A stretch of 64,000 nucleotides of DNA from Marinobacter caseinilyticus (GTDB taxonomy: Bacteria > Pseudomonadota > Gammaproteobacteria > Pseudomonadales > Oleiphilaceae). Of this stretch, positions 1 to 7,402 are shown in pieces. A program made the translations under genes and the position numbers. Where the stretch lies: assembly GCF_011074955.1 (NCBI RefSeq), contig NZ_WUQJ01000022.1:1-64000 (forward strand), written 5' to 3'. Within the stretch, counting starts at the first letter, position 1. The number at the start of each line of letters is the position of its first letter. The notes below the pieces were generated by a model. The model had not been told where the DNA came from. It worked only from the letters and a program-made list of their open reading frames with translations, and did no database searches.

Positions 1-24
1 GGGTTCTACCCCGTTTCCACGGAC
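1..24 (+). repeat. IS3-family terminal inverted repeat, left
   Basis: The first bases, GGGTTCTACCCCGTTTCC and on to position 24, are the inverse complement of 1198-1221 with about three mismatches. The true tip could extend a base or two before the window. Confidence 0.85.
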
Positions 25-824
25 GGTTTTAAAACGGCTGACAACTTCAGATCCTGAGCGGCAACTCTACGTCGCATCCTGGGATTATGGAACCGCTCAA
101 TGTAGTCGAATACATCAGCTCGCGCTTCGTTCTGAGTTCGGTAGCGCCGGTGGTGAATTCGCTCCCGCTTGAGCATCCCGAAGAATCCCTCGCAGGCGGC
201 ATTATCGCCACAATGACCAACTGCACTCATGCTACTCACCAAGCGATTACTGCCGAGATATCGTTGATAGTCTCCGCTGGTGAATTGGCTGCCTCGATCT
301 GAATGCAGGATCACAGGGATATTCCCCTGTCGCTGCCAAACGGCCATCTCAACCGCTCTGATCACCATATACCGATCCTGCCGGTGATGCATGGACCAAC
401 CAACGACCAGCTTGCTGAACAGGTCGAGGACCACGCAGAGAAAGAGTTTTCCTTCCTGCGTGGTTATTTCTGTTATATCCGTCACCCACTTGGTGTCCGG
501 CTCCAGAGCGGAGAAATTCCGCTCCAGATGATTCCGGATACCCGGTGGCCGATAAGATTGACGTCCCAAGCGTCCGCGCTTCTTCCGTGGCCAACCCTGA
601 ATGCCGTGTTTGGCCATCAATCGCGCAACACGGTTCAGACTGGTTGAAGCACCCTCGGCAACCAGGTCCTCGTGCATGCGGGGTGAGCCAATCATGCCAC
701 CGCTATCGTCATGAATCTCTCTGATGCGCGACAGCAAGTGCTGATTCGCCTTTGCCCTGGCGGACTCAGGGCGAGATACCCAAGCGTAATAACCGCTGGC
801 CGACACCTTCAGGCATCGGCACAT
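6..824 (-). CDS. IS3-family transposase OrfB (DDE integrase domain)
   Basis: This is the catalytic part of the IS3 transposase, which carries out copy-out/paste-in transposition. An N-terminal HTH_21-like stretch precedes an rve integrase core. The DDE residues are visible as D116 in WVTDITE, D176 in [11 protein letters not shown] and E212 in [10 protein letters not shown], giving the 35-residue spacing between the last two that is typical of IS3. The open frame continues upstream of the first ATG to about base 917, reading [16 protein letters not shown] just before it. That overlaps the end of orfA and shows the protein is normally made as an OrfAB fusion by -1 frameshifting. No truncation is seen. 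Confidence 0.95.
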   Translation of the reverse strand: MCRCLKVSASGYYAWVSRPESARAKANQHLLSRIREIHDDSGGMIGSPRMHEDLVAEGASTSLNRVARLMAKHGIQGWPRKKRGRLGRQSYRPPGIRNHLERNFSALEPDTKWVTDITEITTQEGKLFLCVVLDLFSKLVVGWSMHHRQDRYMVIRAVEMAVWQRQGNIPVILHSDRGSQFTSGDYQRYLGSNRLVSSMSAVGHCGDNAACEGFFGMLKRERIHHRRYRTQNEARADVFDYIERFHNPRMRRRVAAQDLKLSAVLKPSVETG

Positions 825-871
825 AAGACGTATGGGGAAATGATTGCGACAACGTTGAATCGCCTGATACC

Positions 872-1165
872 TCAGGACGACTCCTTTGCGAAGAACACTG
901 CCGCTTCGCGCAAAAAATCACGCTCCTTCTTCACTCGGGCTAACTCTCGCTTGAGACGGGCAACCTCCTCATCTCTGGGGGAACCAGAGCCCTTGAAGGC
1001 CTTGTCCGTCTCCTCATCCGCTTCTCTGCGCCAACGAGATAGCAGGTTGGGATTAATTCCAACCTCCAGAGCTATCTGGCGACAACTCACACCGGGTTGC
1101 CGGGTTAAAGCAATGGCTTCGCGTTTGAACTCTGGGCTATATTTTCTGCGTCTGGACATGAACAC
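872..1165 (-). CDS. IS3-family OrfA (HTH DNA-binding subunit)
   Basis: A 97-residue protein with an N-terminal HTH_8/InsE-like helix-turn-helix ([12 protein letters not shown], then [20 protein letters not shown]) followed by a leucine-zipper-like coiled coil ([21 protein letters not shown]). It binds the IS ends and, fused to OrfB by frameshifting, forms the active transposase. OrfA alone usually represses. Length and domain order are standard for the family. Confidence 0.95.
   Translation of the reverse strand: MFMSRRRKYSPEFKREAIALTRQPGVSCRQIALEVGINPNLLSRWRREADEETDKAFKGSGSPRDEEVARLKRELARVKKERDFLREAAVFFAKESS
884..887 (-). other. Probable -1 frameshift site joining OrfA and OrfB
   Basis: In the overlap of the two frames the minus strand reads GCA AAG GAG in the orfA frame, and an A-AAG slip gives FFAK followed by [10 protein letters not shown]. 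This matches the usual fusion point of IS3 proteins. A second candidate is the heptamer T TTT TTG at 911-917, the earliest point at which the orfB frame is open. Which one is used cannot be told from sequence. Confidence 0.5.
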
Positions 1166-1197
1166 TCCTTTGGCACAGTGTGCCTCTTTTCAGGAAT

Positions 1198-1221
1198 GTC
1201 CGCAGTAACGGGGTAGAACCC
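1198..1221 (-). repeat. IS3-family terminal inverted repeat, right
   Basis: This copy ends in AACGGGGTAGAACCC and is the partner of 1-24. The base after 1221 is the first base of the flanking cassette sequence (GTTAGAGG on the plus strand). Confidence 0.85.
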
Positions 1222-1222
1222 G

Positions 1223-2005
1223 TTAGAGGTCTTTTGCGATCATCGGCATTGGATAGCCGTTCCGTTTTTGTTCTCGTATATCTTCTTCGAGCATTTCGAT
1301 TTTTACGACATTGCCCCCGATCGTTTTTACAGTTGCAGAGAAAAAAGCAATTTGGACCGCAGTGCGCGAAGGTTGCAAACGCAATAGATTATCGGACAGC
1401 ATTTTGGCGGAGCCGTGCAAAGTTTCAAAAAAGGGCTGGTTTAAGAACCGGTCGCCGTATATGTGAATAAACTCTTCAGGTGGCCGAGAGTAATCAATAT
1501 CTTCAGAGCCGGTACTTCTAAAATAGACTTCTGCTGCACTCTTAACACCTCTGAGTAGAATCAGCACTGCCGTCTCTTTTCTCATCCATTCTTGGGCCAC
1601 CTGGAATACTTCATGGGGATTTTCTGACTCAATTATGGGTTTTAAGAGTGCGATATTCTGCAAAAAATGTCCTGAAATTTCGGAAGAAACCGTAACTCCG
1701 CCATATTCCTTCACAGCGTGCTTTTCTGCGTTGTCAAGAATGTTCTTTACGGTCAAGAGCGCATCCCTGCGGCTTGCTTCCTGAAGGTGCCTGAACTGTA
1801 ATGAAAACTGTACTCTTTGCTCGTCTAGCTGACGGGACTGATACCAAAGACTGGCCGAAAACCATATTACAGCTAACAGACCTCCTCCGGCAGCGACAAC
1901 GCTCCCATACGCTGAGAGCACCTCTGGGCGGAATGATGTTATTGCAGCCAGCACAGCCACAACAACCAATATTGTAAGCAAAAAGAGTAGTCGTCGGTTT
2001 GGCAC
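1223..2005 (-). CDS. Cassette-borne membrane protein with two N-terminal helices, unknown function
   Basis: I do not recognise this family. The 260-residue product starts with GTG directly after an attC-like site. It has two hydrophobic segments (about residues 5-23 and 32-52), so it is probably anchored in the inner membrane with a large cytoplasmic helical part. Residues 56-90 (QSRQLDEQRVQFSLQFRHLQ) look like coiled coil. The stop codon TAA lies inside CTCTAAC, the R'' core of its own attC, and the IS3 element begins right after that box. The rest of the recombination site is displaced or lost beyond the IS. The layout (two helices, coiled coil, soluble domain) resembles membrane sensors or effectors, but no function can be assigned. 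Confidence 0.75.
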   Translation of the reverse strand: MPNRRLLFLLTILVVVAVLAAITSFRPEVLSAYGSVVAAGGGLLAVIWFSASLWYQSRQLDEQRVQFSLQFRHLQEASRRDALLTVKNILDNAEKHAVKEYGGVTVSSEISGHFLQNIALLKPIIESENPHEVFQVAQEWMRKETAVLILLRGVKSAAEVYFRSTGSEDIDYSRPPEEFIHIYGDRFLNQPFFETLHGSAKMLSDNLLRLQPSRTAVQIAFFSATVKTIGGNVVKIEMLEEDIREQKRNGYPMPMIAKDL

Positions 2006-2022
2006 TTATTTATCCATTAATC

Positions 2023-2099
2023 CTTTAACGCTGGGCCCACGCGTCGATAAGGAGCCGCAAAGCAGCGGAAAGTTGGTCGCTTGCAACCAATTATTAGAC
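2023..2099 (-). repeat. attC-like recombination site (cassette 1/2 junction)
   Basis: On the minus strand the site runs from GTCTAAT, which contains the stop codon of the 2094-2690 gene, to GCGTTAAAG just before the GTG start of the next gene. A central hairpin CCGC-tgcttt-GCGG sits between the arms. The core boxes are degenerate (GTTAAAG instead of GTTRRRY), so this is the weakest of the three sites. Its position between two head-to-tail genes is what an integron array requires. Confidence 0.65.
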
Positions 2100-2690
2100 C
2101 GACGACGCAACAACAATCTCTGGTATTTGCAGGTCACGCCTGTCCTCCAGCCAAGCGGGCCGTTGCTGGTCATTCTTGTCGTAGAAATACCCAATGGCTT
2201 CAACCGCAGTATCTACTGGAAATCGCATTGGCCTTGCCTTTGCGCTGGAGATGACTTCACTGAATTTTTTGGGAGTGGGATGAACGAAAAAATCTCTGTA
2301 ATCTTTCACAAATTCAATGAGGTGTTGCCACACTTTGGGACTCTGTTCATGCATTCTCGGAACCTGGACAATATCACATAGCGCTTTCAGTCCATCCTTC
2401 AGTTCGCGATACCGTATTCTCATCAATCTCTCGAAAGACGAAAAATCGCTGTTCCACTCTCTAAAAGGGCTATCCTCTTTTTCCCACTGCTCGAACAAAT
2501 GCACGGACACAAATGCAGTGATCGCCATGTAACTATAGAGGTAGGCACAACTCTGCCTTGCAAGGTCGGCATCGTTTTTGTGTTGACTACTCTTTGCGTT
2601 GAGATCGTCGGCCACACTAATTTCAGAGTCTATAATTGCGTACGCCATATCCAGGTAGGCTTTTGTGACATCGTATGGCTCTATATCCAT
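2094..2690 (-). CDS. Cassette-borne helical protein with HEPN-type R-x4-H motif
   Basis: A 198-residue, mostly helical, soluble protein that starts with ATG 10 bases after the GTTAAAC core of the preceding attC and ends inside the R'' box of its own. Residues 122-127 read RDFFVH, which fits the R-[NDH]-x3-H pattern that forms the ribonuclease site in HEPN domains, and it follows a predicted helix (WQHLIEFVKDY). HEPN proteins are common toxins and RNA-cleaving defence effectors. The rest of the sequence gives no family I can name, so the assignment rests on one short motif plus helical content. It stands alone in its cassette, without an obvious antitoxin partner. Confidence 0.6.
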   Translation of the reverse strand: MDIEPYDVTKAYLDMAYAIIDSEISVADDLNAKSSQHKNDADLARQSCAYLYSYMAITAFVSVHLFEQWEKEDSPFREWNSDFSSFERLMRIRYRELKDGLKALCDIVQVPRMHEQSPKVWQHLIEFVKDYRDFFVHPTPKKFSEVISSAKARPMRFPVDTAVEAIGYFYDKNDQQRPAWLEDRRDLQIPEIVVASSV

Positions 2691-2700
2691 GGCTTTCTCT

Positions 2701-2778
2701 GTTTAACGCTGAAATTTATGGCTATTTTGGCGCCGCGCAACGGCGGGAAGATTGCCCAACAACATTAATTTGTTAGTG
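2701..2778 (-). repeat. attC-like recombination site (cassette 2/3 junction)
   Basis: The minus strand runs from CACTAAC to GCGTTAAAC; GTTAAAC fits the GTTRRRY integron core. Between them is an extended imperfect palindrome. AAATTAATG pairs with CATAAATTT, GGCAATCTT pairs with AAAATAGCC, and a central CGCCG-ttgcg-CGGCG hairpin lies in the middle. This is the clearest attC structure in the window. Confidence 0.85.
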
Positions 2779-3648
2779 AAGGAGCTTCGCAAATTCACAG
2801 AGATACTCCGAATATATATCGCGGAAACTCTTGCCGTCATGAGCGATAGACACCCCACGAGCAGCCAGTTGAATCTGCATAATACAAGCGGCAAAAGCGT
2901 ATGCCTCGTTGTCCGGATCCACGCCGGATTCAAATAAGCAGTAATCAAGACGCTCGAATGTAGGCGGATGGGTTTGCATAATACTATTGCCAGATGGGCT
3001 GGAAATCGCTTGCAGCGCCAGTATTGCCGCCACTACTCCATAAATTCGCTTCTGTGCCTGCGCAGAATCCGAGCATTGACTTAAAATCCATTTAGTAGCC
3101 TCAACATCTGCTTCCTTTTCTTCCTCTAACGAGCGCGAGGTTATTGCTTCGTTATGTCCAAGCCGAACATGCGCTAGTTCGTGGTGCATCATCCAGGCAA
3201 AGGCGCATAAAAACAGCTCGTTTGCTGTATGAACATCGGAGCAATTCTCAGGGTGCGAGTGAGGCCTAATAAACGATTCCGGCCACGGTTGAACTCCGGT
3301 ACTAAGGAGGTTTTCCACCGCCCATTTTGCGATTTCTAATGCACTTCGTGATCGGTGATTTCCTCCAGTATTGAACTGCGTATCGCCTCGCCTCTGTGCT
3401 TGCCCGTACTCGTCATACAAAACAAGGTGTACATGTGAGGTTGCCCACAGATACTCCAGAGTTGCGATACTCGTCTGAACTGTCTTTTTCTGAGTATAGA
3501 CATGAAAAGTAAAGCTTGGTCGATCGATAAAATCTAAGGTAACCCCTTCACTGTCGACCCAATCGCCAAGCTCATGCTTTCTTTCTGGCACAATACTAAA
3601 TGGCGCAGCAGCGATGGCAGTTTCTAGTTCAAGTATCGGTGATCTCAT
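2773..3648 (-). CDS. Cassette-borne HExxH zinc metallopeptidase, Lit (U49)/M48-like
   Basis: A 291-residue protein with a zincin site: HELAHVRLGH at about 156-165, then EEEKEADVEATKW with the likely third ligand near 179. Further on, THPPTFERLD recalls the conserved THP box of M48 peptidases. Length and motif order also resemble Lit, the E. coli phage-exclusion peptidase that cleaves EF-Tu, but I cannot prove that relationship without a search. No signal peptide or clear membrane segment is seen, so it probably acts in the cytoplasm. The ATG at 3648 is chosen because it is the first one after the attC core GTTAGCG. A longer frame to 3723 would run through the attC and is unlikely. The TAA stop lies in the next attC. 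Confidence 0.75.
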   Translation of the reverse strand: MRSPILELETAIAAAPFSIVPERKHELGDWVDSEGVTLDFIDRPSFTFHVYTQKKTVQTSIATLEYLWATSHVHLVLYDEYGQAQRRGDTQFNTGGNHRSRSALEIAKWAVENLLSTGVQPWPESFIRPHSHPENCSDVHTANELFLCAFAWMMHHELAHVRLGHNEAITSRSLEEEKEADVEATKWILSQCSDSAQAQKRIYGVVAAILALQAISSPSGNSIMQTHPPTFERLDYCLFESGVDPDNEAYAFAACIMQIQLAARGVSIAHDGKSFRDIYSEYLCEFAKLLH

Positions 3649-3654
3649 AACTCT

Positions 3655-3713
3655 CGCTAACATTGAAGCGCAGCGGAGCGCCCAGCGCATCCGCCCGGCA
3701 TGACTGGTTAAGT
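3655..3713 (-). repeat. attC-like recombination site upstream of the peptidase cassette
   Basis: The minus strand runs from ACTTAAC, a perfect RYYYAAC box, to GTTAGCG. The centre is a strong hairpin, GCGGA-t-GCGC-tgg-GCGC-TCCGC, with one bulged base, as in folded bottom-strand attC sites. It marks the start of the peptidase cassette and could be the attC of a cassette that carries the 3903-4541 gene. Confidence 0.8.
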
Positions 3714-3902
3714 GGCAAAGCACCCCTGGGGTTTATGGTCAAAGCATCCATACGGCATTGCAGACTCCTGTCCAGAGAGGAACCCAACTCGTGGGTTTAC
3801 GCACTAAACCGTAGTTGGAATCGGCGGGTTTGGCCAGGACGAAAACCCAACCCCAATTTTCAGATTGGCCGGATCGCCTGTGAGGCGTTGCCCGAAGGTG
3901 CT

Positions 3903-4541
3903 CTACCCCAGCAAGGCGGGATCGATACCAGCTTTATCCAGAGCCCGCTGGATTCGGCGTCGATACTTGTCCGCAGTGCCGCCATGCTCCGCAGCTAGAT
4001 CTACAAAGCTCCAGCCCGCTAGATTCCGCTTGATCAATTCGAGATCCTCGCCCGAAACTCCCTTCGCTGTAAGCAAGGAATCTACCCGCTTATCATCCAC
4101 TGACCCCAAATTCTCCCCGTGACTAACATGTTGATCCCAAAATTCAGAATCGTCGGCTCCCTCAGTGTCGATGATGTATCTTGCCCGAACGCTGACATTG
4201 CCTTTCCTATTGTTGACTGACCACCGCTGAAGTCGAACCGCGCAGTAATTCGACACGCCCAATATCAGGTAGCGTGCAATGGGGTGTGCTACTCCAACCG
4301 TTTCTTCAACATCTTCGTCCACTTTTAAAGACGTTGTGCCGGCATGGGTCGCGCTGAGAAGGCGCATCGTGACATCGTTCAGAGCATCCTGTGCAATCTG
4401 GTGGACTTCGGAATCTTCCTCAGTTCCAAAGATGTGGCCCAGCTTTCTCTTGACGACTGAAAGCGCTCGCTTCTTTACCTCTTGCTGCATCGCAACACGT
4501 CCAATCTCTTCTGGGCTTACTGCACTTGTCGAGTTATCCAT
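3903..4541 (-). CDS. Sigma-70/ECF-like regulatory protein
   Basis: A 212-residue protein whose C-terminus (ELIKRNLAGWSFVDLAAEHG, then a stretch rich in Arg) resembles the region 4 HTH of ECF sigma factors. The helix AQDALNDVTMRLLS near residue 45 recalls region 2. The ATG at 4541 is preferred because AAAAGGACCGAGGC precedes it; an in-frame ATG at 4574 has no ribosome site. The gene is divergent from tnsA and shares a promoter region with it. Downstream, 189 bases without a gene lead to an attC-like site, so it may be either a cassette gene or a core regulator of the transposon. Similarity to sigma factors is weak and judged by eye. Confidence 0.55.
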   Translation of the reverse strand: MDNSTSAVSPEEIGRVAMQQEVKKRALSVVKRKLGHIFGTEEDSEVHQIAQDALNDVTMRLLSATHAGTTSLKVDEDVEETVGVAHPIARYLILGVSNYCAVRLQRWSVNNRKGNVSVRARYIIDTEGADDSEFWDQHVSHGENLGSVDDKRVDSLLTAKGVSGEDLELIKRNLAGWSFVDLAAEHGGTADKYRRRIQRALDKAGIDPALLG

Positions 4542-4587
4542 GCCTCGGTCCTTTTCGTACAAATTTATAAACATTACAAATCTTTAA

Positions 4588-4627
4588 TCTGACACTTTTC
4601 CGCAAAAATCTTCAGTTTTCCCAAAAT
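4588..4627. promoter_or_regulatory. Putative TnsB-binding repeats in the tnsA / sigma-like intergenic region
   Basis: On the minus strand, ATTTTGGGAAAACTG and ATTTTTGCGGAAAAGTGTC are followed by TGTCAGA. The transposon right end carries ATTTTTCTGGAAAAGG and TGTCAGA in the same orientation. Tn7 TnsB represses its own promoter through end-binding sites. By analogy these repeats may be an autoregulatory operator, but their number and spacing are not conclusive. Confidence 0.4.
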
Positions 4628-4781
4628 TTTTTGTCCGGTTTTGCTTGGCCGTTTAGTTACTTACCTATGAACGGACAGGCGGCAACATTGCATAACCATA
4701 AATAAGTATTTGAATTATAACGCTTTAAATTTTGGCGTTGGCTAATTTTTGAACTATTCGTTGATATCCGAACAAACGGAG

Positions 4782-5402
4782 ATGGAGCAAAGAGTGAAGC
4801 AACGTAAGCTCGTAAAACAATCACCCATTCGGTCTTCCTACCTGGCCTATTCCAGCTATTACGGTCGGGTGTACGCGGTGGAAAGCGCACTCGAACTCGA
4901 CTATCTGAGTCTCATTCGGTTCGAGAAAACCGCAGAGTCTGTCGAGAGCCAGCCGTTTTCGGTGCAATTTCACCTTGCGGGTCGCCCCAGGCGCTATACC
5001 CCTGATTTTCTAATTGTCGAGAACGGAGTCGAATACGTTGACGAGGTAAAAACTCGGAGCGCCGCGAACAATCCAGAGTTTCTCCAAAAGGCCAAGAAGC
5101 TTAGCCGTTTTTTCAGAGAACGCGGCCAAATTTTTCGAGTTTTTACTGAAGACCACATTCGACCTGGGAATCAAGCTCAAAATATACGGTTTTTAACGCC
5201 GGTGTTGGATTTGCCCCCGCCAATTCCCGAATTCGAAACGCTTCTGAACGCTACAGACCAGCGTTCTGCCTCACTGACGGAGCTTCGCAGACTTCTCGAT
5301 GCCCAGGCAATAGACCCCTCGTTCATTCGCCGTGCAGTCGCACACAAGCTTCTGCGATGTGAGCTGGCCAAGCCCTGGGCCGGGCTGAACTTCACCTGGT
5401 GA
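4782..5402 (+). CDS. tnsA: TnsA endonuclease of Tn7-like transposon
   Basis: TnsA cuts the 5' ends of the element so that, with TnsB, it is excised fully for cut-and-paste transposition. The restriction-enzyme-like core is visible as ESALELDYL (catalytic Glu), SQPFSVQF, then RRYTPDFLIV (catalytic Asp) and DEVKTRS (catalytic Lys). A C-terminal region that should contact TnsC follows. The frame is open from TTG 4749. The ATG at 4782 lacks a well-spaced ribosome site, while GTG 4794 has GGAG six bases upstream, so the start is uncertain by a few codons. It begins the tnsABC-tniQ operon and ends 47 bases before the likely tnsB start. Confidence 0.9.
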   Translation: MEQRVKQRKLVKQSPIRSSYLAYSSYYGRVYAVESALELDYLSLIRFEKTAESVESQPFSVQFHLAGRPRRYTPDFLIVENGVEYVDEVKTRSAANNPEFLQKAKKLSRFFRERGQIFRVFTEDHIRPGNQAQNIRFLTPVLDLPPPIPEFETLLNATDQRSASLTELRRLLDAQAIDPSFIRRAVAHKLLRCELAKPWAGLNFTW

Positions 5403-5449
5403 CGCTCTCACCTCTAAACAACCTCCAACGACTTAGAAAGGAACCGACT

Positions 5450-7402
5450 ATGTTTCATACCATCGCTGTAACCGGTAACCGGGTGTCTTTTCGCAATCTG
5501 CACGCGACTTTGACAACACTGCCGAACTCAAAGGTTGCGCTCACGTTCGACGATGAGAAGCAACCACCCATCATCATGTCTTGCCGTCAGATTGAGGCCG
5601 AATTCGGAAAAACTCTTCATCTGATTCCGAAAGGGAAAGTAGCTTCGCCTAAGGGTCTCAATCTCTCGAATGCGGATCTTGAGGAAGTCAAACGACGCGC
5701 TGCCTATGTCAATGAGTTGCAGCGACTTACCAAAAAAGGGGGCATTGGAGGGGTCAAAATCCGGAGACAAGCTATTGCGCGCGCTGCTCGGGAAATCCAG
5801 GATCCAAGCCCAATTTCCCACTCAACCCTTGCCCGTTGGGCGCGCACAGCAAAAACGCACTCGCAGGGTGTCGCAGCAACACTTAGCGCCGAAAAACGGC
5901 ATCGCAAATCGTCGTTTTCACAAGATATCCAGGATTTCGCACTGGAAACTCTTGACGATTACTACCTCCAGCTCGGAAATCCAACGCTTCAGTACGCGTA
6001 CGACTGCTTTTCAGAAGAATTTGAAAACAGGTTTGGTAAAACGGCTAAAAGACCTTGCCGTGAGGTTTACCGCAAGTGGGCGAAGCAATGCGTGGGACCG
6101 ATCGAATTTATCGAAAAACGCGAGGGCCGTCGCGCCGCAAGGGCGGCTAGCCGAAACGCAACCAGAAAAATTCAGGGGGAACGAATTCTGGAGCGCGTGG
6201 AAGCGGATGCGGTGAACCTCGCGATCGGCGTCAAAAACGAAGACGGCCGGTACCTCGGACCCGTGACGCTCTTCGCAGTCATCGACGTTTATTCTCGCGC
6301 AATTCTTGGCTTGATCGTCCAGGTTGGGCGCGGCGAATCCTCCGGCTCAGTTATTGACAGCTACAAGCATGCGATTAGCCCGAAGCCTCGGGATGCGTTG
6401 CCCGAAGACGTTGAACACGACTGGCCCATGTATGGCGCGCCCGAGACTTTTGTGAGCGATGGTGGCCCTGGTTATGCCAGCTTACAAACCCATTCCTTTC
6501 TACTTGACGCTGGGTGCCAAACGGAGACCGTTAAAACCTATGCAGGATGGCGCAAGCCCTTCATCGAAAGATTCTTTCTGACGTTAAGGACTCGCTTTGC
6601 GCAGACGCTACGCGGCTACTGTGGCAAGCATACGGATCGTCCCAATCTCGATGCAACAATCAGGGAAAAAGCATCCATGACGTTGCAGGAGTTTCGGACC
6701 GCACTCCACGAATGGGTAATCGATGAATACCACCAGACGGTTCATAGCGGCCTGGGTCGAACGCCCTACGAGGTCTGGGATGAGAACGCGCGGATGTTTA
6801 CACCACAGTTGCCCGCCAACTTCGAGCGGATCAGGTTCACGATGGGCGAAACCCGAGTCTGCAAGATTTCCGGACTTCACGCGCATCAAGGGGTCCAGCT
6901 CAATAATCTGCGGTACAACGATCATGAAAATCGGCTTAAACACATCGGAATGAAACTTCAAAGCAGGGGTGAACCAGCAGAGGTCACAGTGCAATACACG
7001 CACAATGACCTGTCGTCGGTCAACGTCGTTGATCCATTCACCGACGACATAATCCAGGCTTTTGTGACAGACACCCGAATCGAACAGGGCACAAGCCTCT
7101 CTGAGTGGAACGCCCTGCGCCGCAGCACTTATGCCGATAAAGGCTTCACCGGAAAGCGTAAGGCAAAATCAAGCAGAACCGTCAGGAACGCGAACGAAGC
7201 GCACGACGAAAACATGCGAAGAGTTGGTTCACGACGCAGCCAGCAGGATGATACCGGCACACTCAATGAGTTAATCAATAGCGCTCGAGAAGGGGATGAC
7301 AACTCGCCCATTCCGACAGTAGGCACGCATTCGATGTCGACCAAACCAACAAAACCCAGTGCTCAAGAATACGGCGCAGACGGAGAGTACGAAGATGACT
7401 GA
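5450..7402 (+). CDS. tnsB: TnsB transposase (DDE, Mu-type)
   Basis: TnsB binds the repeats at the transposon ends and joins the 3' ends to target DNA. The 650-residue protein has N-terminal DNA-binding helices, an rve core with DDE residues near D253 (VEADAV), D337 (FVSDGGPGYAS) and E373 (WRKPFIERFF), then a Mu-transposase C-terminal beta-barrel. The basic, disordered tail near the C-terminus probably contacts TnsC. The ATG at 5450 follows AGAAAGGAACCG; an in-frame GTG at 5399 overlaps the tnsA stop but has no ribosome site. The last codons overlap the tnsC start (ATGACTGA), indicating translational coupling. Confidence 0.93.
   Translation: MFHTIAVTGNRVSFRNLHATLTTLPNSKVALTFDDEKQPPIIMSCRQIEAEFGKTLHLIPKGKVASPKGLNLSNADLEEVKRRAAYVNELQRLTKKGGIGGVKIRRQAIARAAREIQDPSPISHSTLARWARTAKTHSQGVAATLSAEKRHRKSSFSQDIQDFALETLDDYYLQLGNPTLQYAYDCFSEEFENRFGKTAKRPCREVYRKWAKQCVGPIEFIEKREGRRAARAASRNATRKIQGERILERVEADAVNLAIGVKNEDGRYLGPVTLFAVIDVYSRAILGLIVQVGRGESSGSVIDSYKHAISPKPRDALPEDVEHDWPMYGAPETFVSDGGPGYASLQTHSFLLDAGCQTETVKTYAGWRKPFIERFFLTLRTRFAQTLRGYCGKHTDRPNLDATIREKASMTLQEFRTALHEWVIDEYHQTVHSGLGRTPYEVWDENARMFTPQLPANFERIRFTMGETRVCKISGLHAHQGVQLNNLRYNDHENRLKHIGMKLQSRGEPAEVTVQYTHNDLSSVNVVDPFTDDIIQAFVTDTRIEQGTSLSEWNALRRSTYADKGFTGKRKAKSSRTVRNANEAHDENMRRVGSRRSQQDDTGTLNELINSAREGDDNSPIPTVGTHSMSTKPTKPSAQEYGADGEYEDD

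Larger units (their letters stand above)
1..1221 (-). mobile_element. IS3-family insertion sequence, complete or nearly so
   Basis: Two overlapping minus-strand frames, orfA (HTH) and orfB (DDE integrase), are bounded by imperfect inverted repeats at 1-24 and 1198-1221 that agree at about 21 of 24 positions. The total length of about 1.2 kb is normal for the family. The element lies two bases beyond the stop codon of the 1223-2005 gene, on the R'' core of that gene's attC site. Because the window starts at the left repeat, the target duplication cannot be checked. Both frames look intact, so it may be functional. Confidence 0.9.

Noticed and set aside
3664..3723. Upstream start of the Lit/M48-like peptidase at 3723
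   Set aside because: The extra codons are the attC hairpin itself; cassette genes start after the attC core.
4588..4627. Taking the repeats upstream of tnsA as the left terminus of the transposon
   Set aside because: They have the same orientation as the right-end repeats, whereas two ends must be inverted. An internal operator fits better.
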